Shown in pieces: positions 24,362 to 31,252 of a stretch of DNA of 47,949 nt (its first letter is position 1; the number at the start of each line of letters is the position of its first letter). Source of the DNA: JBFMFE01 sp040752295 (GTDB lineage Bacteria; UBP15; UBA6099; JBFMBQ01); NCBI GenBank assembly GCA_040752295.1, contig JBFMFE010000097.1, positions 1 through 47,949 on the forward strand. The letters run 5' to 3'. Made by a program: the position numbers and the translations under genes. Under the pieces are notes generated by a model that was not told the DNA's origin, did no database searches, and worked only from the letters and a program-made list of their open reading frames with translations.

Positions 24362-25675
24362 ATGAACGCGGCGGAGAGGGAAGAACATTATCTCATAGAG
24401 GGTCCATCCGTTCTCAGGGGCGTGGTCAGGATAAGCGGGAGCAAGAACGCCGGGCTTCCGATCATGGCAGGCGCGCTGCTGACCGCCCGGGAAGTTACCA
24501 TCAGGAACGTCCCCAGCCTCAAGGACGTCATGACGATGAAACAGGTTTTAGAGTGGCTCGGTGCGAAGGTGCAGTTCGAGAAGAACACGATGACGATAGA
24601 CGCGCGCGAAATCGAGAGGTGCGAGACCCCGTTCGAGCTGATGAACCGCATGAGGGCGTCTGTGTACGTGATGGGACCCCTGTTAGCCCGTTTTGGAAAG
24701 GTGCGCGTGCCGATGCCCGGGGGGTGCGCCATCGGGTCGCGCCCGATAAACTACCACATCGCCGGGCTTCAGCAGATGGGCGCGAACATCGTCCTCGATC
24801 ACGGTTTTGTGGAGGCGTCGTGCAGAAAATTGAAGGGGGCGCGGATTTACCTCGACTTCCCGTCAGTAGGAGCGACGTGCAACCTGATGACCGCCGCCGC
24901 GCTCGCCGACGGGACGACCGTCATCGAAAACGCCGCCGAGGAACCGCACATCATTGACCTCGCGTGGTTCCTCAAGTCCATCGGCGCGCGCATCAAGGGC
25001 GAGGGAACCAAGACGATAACAATCGAGGGCGTTTCCAAGCTGCACGGCGCCTCCCACGTGCTGATACCGGACCAGATCGAGGCGGGCACGTTCATGACCG
25101 CCGCCGCGATCACGTCCGGCAAGGTCTGGATCGAAAACATGAGGGTCACGGACCTCAAGCCCATAATAGTCAAACTGAAGGAAGCGGGCGTGAGCATACG
25201 CGAGCAGAAAGGCGCCCTCAGGGTGCACGGCAGAAAGAAGATCAACGCCGCCGAGCTGACCACCATGCCCTATCCGGGCTTTCCCACGGACATGCAGCCT
25301 CAGATGCTCGCCCTTCTGTCCCTGGGCGGCGGCGTGAGCATAGTCAAGGAGACCGTGTGGGAGAACCGTTTCATGCACGTGGCGGAACTGTGCAGGATGG
25401 GCGCCGACATCAGGGTGCAGGGAAACACGGCCGTCGTCAAGGGCGTCGAGAAGCTCACGGGCGCGGAAGTGACCGCGACCGACCTTCGCGCGGGCGCTGC
25501 GCTCGTGCTCGCGGGACTCGCCGCAGAGGACGTCACACGCGTCTTCGCCATCGAACACGTTGACCGCGGATACGAAAGCTTCCCGGAAAAACTCACACAG
25601 CTTGGCGGGAAAATCAGAAGAATCGTCCCCGGCGAGGAAGAAAAAATCATACAGGCGATGCCCTCGGCATCCTGA
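24362..25675 (+). CDS. murA: UDP-N-acetylglucosamine 1-carboxyvinyltransferase MurA
   Basis: MurA transfers enolpyruvate from PEP to UDP-GlcNAc, the first committed step of peptidoglycan synthesis, in the cytoplasm. The 437-residue protein shows GSKNAGLPIMAGALL (catalytic Lys, usually KNAALP), RASVYVMGPLLARFG, PGGCAIGSRPIN with the fosfomycin-target Cys122, SVGATCNLMTAAALA, DQIEAGTFMTAAA, PGFPTDMQPQ and DLRAGAALVLAGL. All match the family, and the length is slightly above the usual 420. It carries a 17-bp-spaced promoter. A sugar nucleotidyltransferase gene follows after 46 bp, suggesting a small cell-wall operon. Confidence 0.97.
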   Translation: MNAAEREEHYLIEGPSVLRGVVRISGSKNAGLPIMAGALLTAREVTIRNVPSLKDVMTMKQVLEWLGAKVQFEKNTMTIDAREIERCETPFELMNRMRASVYVMGPLLARFGKVRVPMPGGCAIGSRPINYHIAGLQQMGANIVLDHGFVEASCRKLKGARIYLDFPSVGATCNLMTAAALADGTTVIENAAEEPHIIDLAWFLKSIGARIKGEGTKTITIEGVSKLHGASHVLIPDQIEAGTFMTAAAITSGKVWIENMRVTDLKPIIVKLKEAGVSIREQKGALRVHGRKKINAAELTTMPYPGFPTDMQPQMLALLSLGGGVSIVKETVWENRFMHVAELCRMGADIRVQGNTAVVKGVEKLTGAEVTATDLRAGAALVLAGLAAEDVTRVFAIEHVDRGYESFPEKLTQLGGKIRRIVPGEEEKIIQAMPSAS

Positions 25676-25721
25676 CCGGTGACCGGCGGGCTGTCCGCGG
25701 CGCGCAAAAGCCGGTGATGCC

Positions 25722-26717
25722 TTGAAGGCGATGATCCTCGCCGCCGGGTTCGGCGAAAGACTGCGCCCGGTAACGGAAAAAATCCCCAAACCGCTCCTTC
25801 CGCTGCTGGACCGCCCGCTCGTTGACCGCGCCCTGGATTCGCTCGCGGCGGCGGGCGTCGCCGAGGTCATCATCAACCTCCATCACGGTGCGGACCTCCT
25901 GCGCGAGCGCCTCGGAACGCGGCGCCGCGGCGTCAATCTCCATTACTCGTTCGAGCCGGTTATCATGGGTCCCGTCGGCGCGATAAAAAAGGCTGAAGGC
26001 TTTTTCGAGGGGCGGACGTTCATCGTTGTCAACGGCGACGTCCTGACGGACCTCGACCCCGCGCAGATCGTTGACGCCCACCGCCGCAGCGGCGCCGCCC
26101 TCACGCTCGCTGTCGTCCCCCCGCCGCCCGGCATGGAGGCGCTCGCGGCGATAGCCTATGACGGCGGCTCCATCGTCAGGAGCGTGTGGGGCGAACCGGC
26201 GGGGGGGCTCAGCCTCGGCGTGAACGCGGGGGTTTACGTTTACGAGCCGCGCGTTCTCGAACACGTGCCTCCGGGCGCCTTTTTCGGCTTCGCGCCGGAC
26301 CTCACCTCCGCGCTCTTTTCAGCGGGGGAAAAGATCGCGGCGTTCGTCCACGGGGGATACTGGAACGACCTCGGAACGCCGGACAGGTATCTGCAGGCGC
26401 ACAGGGACGTTCTCGAAAACAGGGCGCATCTGCCGCCGGATGAGGGGCTGACCGTTCGCGGCGGCAGCGTCCACCGCGGGGAAAGCCGCGTCGCGCCCGG
26501 CGCGACTGTGCGCCCCCCCTGTTACTTCGGCGAGGGCTGCGACGTGGAGAGCGGCGCCGAGATAGGTCCGTTCGCCGTTCTCGGCGCGGGATGCCGCGTC
26601 GGGACGGGCGCAAGGGCGGCGGACGCCGTAGTTTTTCCCGGCGTGAATCTGCCGCCCGGGAGTTCCTTCGTCGGAACGATAGTCCACGAGACACCGGTTT
26701 TTCCGGGGACGCAGTAG
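25722..26717 (+). CDS. Sugar-1-phosphate nucleotidyltransferase with C-terminal left-handed beta-helix
   Basis: This 331-residue protein has an N-terminal nucleotidyltransferase domain (about 1-235) with MKAMILAAGFGERLRPVTEKIPKP, the G-x-G-x-R-x-R-P-x-T nucleotide-binding loop, and FIVVNGDVLTD (metal-binding Asp). It also has GYWNDLGTPDRYLQAH near 220, the family signature. The last about 90 residues form hexapeptide-type repeats (ESGAEIGPFAVLGAGCRVGTGA). This fits mannose-1-phosphate guanylyltransferase, glucose-1-phosphate transferases or MurU-like N-acetylmuramate-1-phosphate uridylyltransferase. The murA neighbour makes the MurU-like role attractive but unproven. A TTG start at 25722 is required to include the MKAMILAAG strand, with GGTGAT upstream. 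Confidence 0.9.
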   Translation: MKAMILAAGFGERLRPVTEKIPKPLLPLLDRPLVDRALDSLAAAGVAEVIINLHHGADLLRERLGTRRRGVNLHYSFEPVIMGPVGAIKKAEGFFEGRTFIVVNGDVLTDLDPAQIVDAHRRSGAALTLAVVPPPPGMEALAAIAYDGGSIVRSVWGEPAGGLSLGVNAGVYVYEPRVLEHVPPGAFFGFAPDLTSALFSAGEKIAAFVHGGYWNDLGTPDRYLQAHRDVLENRAHLPPDEGLTVRGGSVHRGESRVAPGATVRPPCYFGEGCDVESGAEIGPFAVLGAGCRVGTGARAADAVVFPGVNLPPGSSFVGTIVHETPVFPGTQ

Positions 26718-26890
26718 TTTGCCTGCGGCTGCGCCGCAGTTTCCCTCTGCGTCCCCGAATTCTTGTGCGTCCCCGAATTCTTGCGAGCGCCCGCGAGATG
26801 GTGAGCGGGCTTTTCCCTGTTGTCAGTGGAATCCGCCAATGGCGGTTCGGCGTTATTGCGATTTCCCCGGATGAATAATCCGGGTGAAAT
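26718..26890. repeat. Structured intergenic block with repeat family A fragment (reverse orientation)
   Basis: Bases 26846-26884 are a 39-bp reverse-orientation match to the left end of family A (compare 39794-39832). Upstream sit several hairpins: CTGCGGC/GCCGCAG at about 26723-26739, GCCCGC/GCGGGC at about 26792-26815 and CCGCC/GGCGG at about 26833-26845. There is also a tandem pair of GCGTCCCCGAATTCTTG at about 26747-26782. No gene is seen. Confidence 0.7.
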
Positions 26891-26912
26891 CCGCCGCGTG
26901 CGCGCCGTTCCT

Positions 26913-27110
26913 TCAACCGCCCCGGTGAAACAGAAAGAAGAGCGCCCACAGCACGGCAATAACTATGTAAAGTATTATGTTTCTTGCCGAGAAAAGGCGG
27001 GGTTTTTCCCACTTTATTTCGCGCGGCTTCACGTCGGGCGCCTCCCGCTCCGGCGCCGCCCGCTCCGGCGCGCAGCCTTCTTCGTCGTTCCGAGGTTCCT
27101 TGTTCGACAT
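26913..27110 (-). CDS. Small single-pass membrane protein, hypothetical
   Basis: A 65-residue frame starting at the ATG at 27110. A charged N-terminus (DVKPREIKWEKPRLFSARN) precedes one transmembrane helix (IILYIVIAVLWALFFLF) ending in HRGG. I recognise no family. The first residues, MSNKEPRNDEEG, coincide with a dispersed intergenic repeat: the same GGTTCCTTGTTCGA word is at 38929-38942. The start or the whole frame may therefore be repeat-derived. The hydrophobic C-terminal half looks like real coding sequence. No convincing ribosome binding site is seen. Confidence 0.4.
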   Translation of the reverse strand: MSNKEPRNDEEGCAPERAAPEREAPDVKPREIKWEKPRLFSARNIILYIVIAVLWALFFLFHRGG

Positions 27111-27127
27111 CCGATACCCGTCTGCCG

Positions 27128-27171
27128 CCTGCCTGTGCGATGCACGCGGACAGGCGCCCGGCACAGGCAGG
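27128..27171. repeat. Inverted-repeat element, family B, left copy
   Basis: CCTGCCTGTGC (27128-27138) and GCACAGGCAGG (27161-27171) are perfect 11-bp inverted arms around a 22-bp loop. It relates to the larger palindrome at 27459-27519 and to 47722-47753. Confidence 0.8.
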
Positions 27172-27206
27172 TTCGAACTGCGGGCGCCGCCGGGCGCTCG
27201 ATGCGG

Positions 27207-27413
27207 TCAGAGGTGTTCGGCGAGCGGCTTCAGCTCCTCCGTGCCCGACGCAAGCTCGTACACCTCGTCCTCCAGCTTCTTTATTTCGTCGGAACGGAGG
27301 GTCTCCCTGTATTTGTCCAGTATTGCTTCGACGTCGTCCTCGTACGGAAGCACCTTTTCGAGCAGGCGAAGAGCGAGGTAGATCACCTTGATCTCCGATC
27401 TGGTCAGTTTCAT
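27207..27413 (-). CDS. Small acidic helical protein, hypothetical
   Basis: A 68-residue protein, MKLTRSEIKVIYLALRLLEK followed by a Glu/Lys/Asp-rich helix (DDVEAILDKYRETLRSDEIKKLEDEVYELASG). It is predicted all-alpha, cytoplasmic, with no Cys and no membrane segment. I do not recognise the family. GGGGGAC upstream of the ATG could serve as ribosome binding site. The gene is bracketed on both sides by palindromes of the same repeat family (27128-27171 and 27459-27519), which gives it a cassette-like appearance. Protein-like composition and a proper stop support coding; expression is unknown. Confidence 0.55.
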   Translation of the reverse strand: MKLTRSEIKVIYLALRLLEKVLPYEDDVEAILDKYRETLRSDEIKKLEDEVYELASGTEELKPLAEHL

Positions 27414-27458
27414 CGCAGTCCCCCGTGTGTCCTCGACGTTCCGACCTGCCCGCGCGTT

Positions 27459-27519
27459 GCCTGCCTGTGCCGCCTGCCTGTCCTGAGAACGCAGGCAGGC
27501 GCCGACGGCACAGGCAGGC
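27459..27519. repeat. Inverted-repeat element, family B, right copy (nested palindrome)
   Basis: The outer arms GCCTGCCTGTGCCG (27459-27472) and CGGCACAGGCAGGC (27506-27519) are a perfect 14-bp inverted repeat. The inner arms GCCTGCCTG (27472-27480) and CAGGCAGGC (27492-27500) form a second hairpin. Confidence 0.85.
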
Positions 27520-27615
27520 GGGTGTATTTCCTAACATATTTCCGCCGGCTGTTCAAGCCCGGCGGAGAACCGCTGCTTACCGGCCGTAAGGCTTCGCTCT
27601 CCGAGCGCTTACGCG

Positions 27616-28101
27616 CTATCTCATAAGCATCAGGGATGAAAGTGGGATCGTTACGATTCTCGGATCGTAAACGGGCGCCCCGTCCGTCTGGGTTACAAGC
27701 ACACCGAAGGGAGCGTTGTTTTCTTTTTTTTCGATGAACGTCCTCAACCCTTCCGTATCCCTCAGCGGGTCTATCCGCGCCTGGTATCTTACCTCCAGCG
27801 GCACGTGCTTCGTTCCAACGGTCAGGATAAAATCTATTTCAGGTTCATGTGGTCTTTCCGGGAACCATGAAATATCGAGACCCGGTACGTTCAGAAGCGA
27901 CACGCCGGCGACGCTTTCGGCGATATGTCCGGCGATTGTGGTCAGGTGAGGGAAAGGACTCCTGATTCCAGCTGCAAGGTGTCGGCGCGTTGAAGGCAGA
28001 ACCGGCAGCGGTTTTCCCTCCCACCAGGGATTCATTCTAAGTATGTCCCTGATGAGCGGGTCCGACAATTTCAGCTCATTCGAGATTAAACCCTGCTTCA
28101 T
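27616..28101 (-). CDS. DUF4143-like C-terminal fragment of an AAA-type ATP-binding protein
   Basis: A 161-residue protein matching only the C-terminal part of the common ATPase-DUF4143 proteins: an AGHIAESVAGVSLL helix, PEIDFILTVGTKHVPLEVRYQARIDPL (an endonuclease-like D-x(n)-P-x-E-V-R pattern where E-V-K is usual), and FGVLVTQTDG. The N-terminal ATPase domain of about 250 residues is absent, and nothing like it is found upstream. Yet the frame begins with a proper ATG six bases after TAAAAT, with TTGAGA 17 bp further up. It may therefore be expressed as a free-standing short form. A decayed toxin/antitoxin-like or mobile ATPase remnant is the alternative. Confidence 0.65.
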   Translation of the reverse strand: MKQGLISNELKLSDPLIRDILRMNPWWEGKPLPVLPSTRRHLAAGIRSPFPHLTTIAGHIAESVAGVSLLNVPGLDISWFPERPHEPEIDFILTVGTKHVPLEVRYQARIDPLRDTEGLRTFIEKKENNAPFGVLVTQTDGAPVYDPRIVTIPLSSLMLMR

Positions 28102-28107
28102 TTTTTC

Positions 28108-28136
28108 ATTTTATCAAATGCGGGAAAGTCTCTCAA
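28108..28136 (-). promoter_or_regulatory. Promoter giving a leaderless start for the DUF4143-like gene
   Basis: On the minus strand, TTGAGA (28136-28131), a 17-bp spacer and TAAAAT (28113-28108) lie exactly six bases before the ATG at 28101. Transcription would begin at the start codon. Confidence 0.6.
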
Positions 28137-28239
28137 TGATTCGAAGTTTGTCGCCGGTTCCGCCGATGAGAGCGGGGAATCGCGCCGGCGGCGGCGCGCA
28201 ACGGAGCGCTTTGTCAGGGGTTAACCGGAGGACGCGGAC

Positions 28240-30627
28240 TCAGGCGCACTTTGTGAAGCCGCACAGGCGGCAAACGTCGCATCCGTCAACGTGCTCCACC
28301 ACTCCGCCGCAGTCGGGGCAGGCGCCGACGAGGTGGTCGAGGTTGTCCCTGGATTTCTCTATCCTTCCCTGCTCGGCGGTCTCTCCCGTCTGCTTCCACC
28401 TGAGGTACTTCTCGATGACGATTCCGAGCGCGTCCGGGCATGAGAGTATCTGGCCGCCGTTCTGCCAGGAGGGCGAGTGGCAGCGGATGCCGCGCAGGTG
28501 CTTGACGATCTGGTCGGTCTTCACGCCCGAGCGCAGGCACAGCGAGATCAGGCGCGAGATGGCTTCCGACTGCGACGCGGCGCAGCCGCCCGATTTCCCC
28601 ATCTGGGTGAACAACTCGCACATTCCCTCTTCGTCCTCGTTGATGGTCACGTACAGGTTGCCGCAGCCCGTGTCCACGCGCTCGGTGCGCCCGTACGTCA
28701 CGGAGGGTCGCCGCCTGGGGGTCTTTTCGCCGGGTTCGCCCGCGGCCCTCATCTTCTCCTTTTTTACCATGAGCACCTGGTTCCTGCGGCTGCCGTCCCT
28801 GTAGATGGTCACGCCCTTGCACCCGAGACCGTGAGCGAGCATGTACGCCCTGCTGACGTCCGCGCCCGTCGCCTCCCTGGGGAAATTCACGGTTTTGGAC
28901 ACGGCGTTGTCAACGTACTTCTGGAACGCCGCCTGCATCCTGATGTGCCACTCCGGCGTGATGTCGTGGGCGGTGACGAACAGCCGCCGCACTTCCGCCG
29001 GTATTTCCTTGAACGAGCGCAGGCTGCCTGTCCTTGCGATCCTGCGCATCAGTTCCTCGGAGTAAAATCCGCCGTCTCTGGCTGTTTTCTCGAAGTAGGG
29101 GTTCGTTTCCACAAGCTGGTCGTTGTCCATGACGTTTCTCGTGTAGGAGACGGCGAAGTAAGGCTCGATTCCGCTCGAGGCGTTCGCGATGATGGAGATG
29201 GTGCCCGTGGGCGCGATGGTGGTGATGGTGGCGTTGCGGATTTTGACCCCGCCGGGGACGTCGTAGGCGCTCCCCTTGAAGTTTGGGAACGTGCCCCTCG
29301 TTTCCGCGAGCTTGATCGAGGCTTTGCGGGCTTCGTCGCGGATGAACTTCATGACGTTCTCCCCGGCGGCGAGGGCTTCCTCGGTGTCGTACGGTATGCC
29401 CATCTGCACGAGCATGTCGGCGAACCCCATCACGCCGAGACCCACCTTCCTGTTTCCCTTCGTCATTTCCTCGATGCGCGGGAGGGGATAGCGGTTCATG
29501 TCTATCACGTTGTCGAGAAAGTGTATGGCGGCGTGCACGGTGTTGCGGAGCTTTTCGTGGTCGAGAGACCCGTTTTTGACCGTTCTTGCGAGGTTGATCG
29601 AGCCGAGGTTGCACGACTCGTAGGGTAGAAGCGGCTGTTCGCCGCAGGGATTCGTGCTCTCGATGCGCCCCAGAAGGGGCGTCGGGTTGTCCTTGTTTAT
29701 CCTGTCTATGAACACGATTCCCGGCTCGCCGTTTCCGTGAGCCATCTCGACGATGAGGTTGAAGACCATCGTGGCGCTGAGCGAGTCCACCTTCTCCTTC
29801 GTCCGCGGGTCTATGATGTCGTACTCGGTGTCCTCCTCGACGGCTTTCATGAAGGCGTCGGTGAGAGCGACCGAGATGTTGAAGTTGGTCATCTTCGTCT
29901 CGTCTTCCTTGCAGGTGATGAAGTCTATGATGTCGGGATGGTCAACCCTGAGTATCCCCATGTTCGCCCCGCGGCGGGTCCCGCCCTGCTTGATGATCTC
30001 GGTCGCGGCGTTGAAGACCGACATGAACGACACCGGGCCGCTCGAGGCGCCGTGCGTGGAGCGCACCGGCGAATTCTTCGGTCTCAGCCTCGAAAAGCTG
30101 AACCCCGTCCCGCCGCCCGACTTGTGTATGAGCGCCGTGTTCTTCACGGTCTCGAATATCTCTTCCATCGAATCCTCTATCGGAAGCACGAAGCAGGCGG
30201 AAAGCTGCTGAAGTTCCCTCCCCGCGTTCATCAGCGTGGGCGAGTTTGGCAGAAACGCCATCTCGATCATCAGCTTGTAGAACTTCTCCTCGGTCCTCAA
30301 GACGTCAACGCGCGGGTCGTAGATCAAATCGGCCGAGGCGATGTTGTGCGCCACGCGGCGGAACATCTCCTCCGGCGTCTCGCACACCTCGTCCCGTTCG
30401 TTCTTCTTCAGGTACCGCTTCGCAAGCACTCTCTGCGAGTTTTCACTGATCGGAATTTTCCAGCCGGTCTCCGCTCTCTTCTGCTTCCTGCGGAAATCTT
30501 CGCGGGAAAGCTGTCTGGACGGTTCGCTCCCGCGCTCTTCCTTCCGCGGCTGCCCTTTCTCCACCCGCGCAAAGTCCGCGTCGGCAGACTTGAAGGGTGA
30601 TCCGTGCGTTCCGGCTGAAAATTCCAT
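28240..30627 (-). CDS. nrdJ: Class II (adenosylcobalamin-dependent) ribonucleotide reductase NrdJ
   Basis: NrdJ reduces ribonucleotides to deoxyribonucleotides using adenosylcobalamin, independent of oxygen. The 795-residue protein shows FLPNSPTLMNAGRELQQLSACFVLPIEDSM, HKSGGGTGFSFSRLRP, QGGTRRGANMGIL, the catalytic NPCGEQPLLPYESCNLGSINL, and IAPTGTISIIANASSGIEP. The C-terminus has TSCPD-type GGCAASQSEAISRLISLCLRSG and a zinc-finger-like CPDCGG...CDVCRLCGFTKC. The first about 60 residues are a charged, poorly conserved extension. Two promoter-like elements lie upstream (30692-30697 and 30828-30856). I found no cobalamin-riboswitch B12 box in the leader. No other RNR gene is in the window. Confidence 0.97.
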   Translation of the reverse strand: MEFSAGTHGSPFKSADADFARVEKGQPRKEERGSEPSRQLSREDFRRKQKRAETGWKIPISENSQRVLAKRYLKKNERDEVCETPEEMFRRVAHNIASADLIYDPRVDVLRTEEKFYKLMIEMAFLPNSPTLMNAGRELQQLSACFVLPIEDSMEEIFETVKNTALIHKSGGGTGFSFSRLRPKNSPVRSTHGASSGPVSFMSVFNAATEIIKQGGTRRGANMGILRVDHPDIIDFITCKEDETKMTNFNISVALTDAFMKAVEEDTEYDIIDPRTKEKVDSLSATMVFNLIVEMAHGNGEPGIVFIDRINKDNPTPLLGRIESTNPCGEQPLLPYESCNLGSINLARTVKNGSLDHEKLRNTVHAAIHFLDNVIDMNRYPLPRIEEMTKGNRKVGLGVMGFADMLVQMGIPYDTEEALAAGENVMKFIRDEARKASIKLAETRGTFPNFKGSAYDVPGGVKIRNATITTIAPTGTISIIANASSGIEPYFAVSYTRNVMDNDQLVETNPYFEKTARDGGFYSEELMRRIARTGSLRSFKEIPAEVRRLFVTAHDITPEWHIRMQAAFQKYVDNAVSKTVNFPREATGADVSRAYMLAHGLGCKGVTIYRDGSRRNQVLMVKKEKMRAAGEPGEKTPRRRPSVTYGRTERVDTGCGNLYVTINEDEEGMCELFTQMGKSGGCAASQSEAISRLISLCLRSGVKTDQIVKHLRGIRCHSPSWQNGGQILSCPDALGIVIEKYLRWKQTGETAEQGRIEKSRDNLDHLVGACPDCGGVVEHVDGCDVCRLCGFTKCA

Positions 30628-30691
30628 CGGTTTTCGCCCCCCTGTTCTTTCTACCGAGGCAGAAGCTTCTGCGGAGAACCTGTTTGTTTAT

Positions 30692-30697
30692 ATTATA
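30692..30697 (-). promoter_or_regulatory. Proximal -10 box of nrdJ
   Basis: TATAAT on the minus strand (30697-30692) would start transcription near 30685, about 58 bases before the nrdJ ATG; its -35 (TAGATT) is weak. Confidence 0.4.
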
Positions 30698-30827
30698 ATG
30701 CTTTAATTTCTCCGAATCTATCGAAAAAGCGTTCAAGCGACGCTAAAGTGCTTTTCCCCCGATGGGCACAACTCCTTACAACTTCGCCTGCCTGCTTTTT
30801 CCGACGCTGCTGCTTCCGGCGTCGCTA

Positions 30828-30856
30828 ATAATAGCCCCCTCAAAGTGCCGTGTCAA
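30828..30856 (-). promoter_or_regulatory. Distal near-consensus promoter of nrdJ
   Basis: On the minus strand, TTGACA (30856-30851), a 17-bp spacer and TATTAT (30833-30828). It predicts a leader of about 195 bases that opens with a CGACGC/GCGTCG hairpin (30802-30824). Confidence 0.6.
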
Positions 30857-31252
30857 TAGTCTTTAATAAAAAAAATACTACATCTGGTATGCCCCCTTTT
30901 TACTAACACAATCCGCTGTATTATTCCTATCTTCCGCCGCGTTTTCAGCGCGCAGGCGCCCGCCCTGCCGCAAAGAACTTTTATAATTATTCACCGAAGT
31001 GACGTTTTTCAAGGCGAATATCCAATGCAGAATGATGAACGTTGAACGTAGAAGTAAAAAACTTCCCTTCGAAATTCTGAATTCGATTCTCCGCTTCCGC
31101 GGGTGCAGGATTTAAGATTCATCATCCTCCTCTTCTTTCATACACGTTACTTCACACCGTTAGAACGTTATGAACTTTTAAAGGCGTCTTCCGCGACCCG
31201 CGCGCCCTCCGCGCACGATTCGCGTTATACTATGGAAACGGCGGCGCGGCAC

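Larger units (their letters stand above)
30628..31252. other. Long intergenic region between nrdJ and a radical SAM gene
   Basis: This 625-bp gap holds the nrdJ leader and promoters on its left and an AT-rich stretch (about 30830-31000). Next is a dispersed repeat-like segment (about 31010-31095, with GAATATCCAATG, GAAGTAAAAAACTTC and TTCGAAATTCTGAATTCG words). At its right end is TATACT (31226-31231) upstream of the next gene. I see no gene in it; short frames through it lack protein-like composition. Confidence 0.6.

Noticed and set aside
27161..27190. GGTTCGAACTGC resembling a tRNA T-arm
   Set aside because: No matching acceptor, D or anticodon arms are present; it is the edge of the family B palindrome.
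28240..29628. Long plus-strand frames opposite nrdJ (for example 28477-29628)
   Set aside because: High GC creates long antisense frames; composition is Arg/His/Val/Gly-rich and the minus strand encodes a complete NrdJ.
30628..30830. Cobalamin riboswitch in the nrdJ leader
   Set aside because: No B12-box-like core or the expected multi-stem layout could be found by eye.
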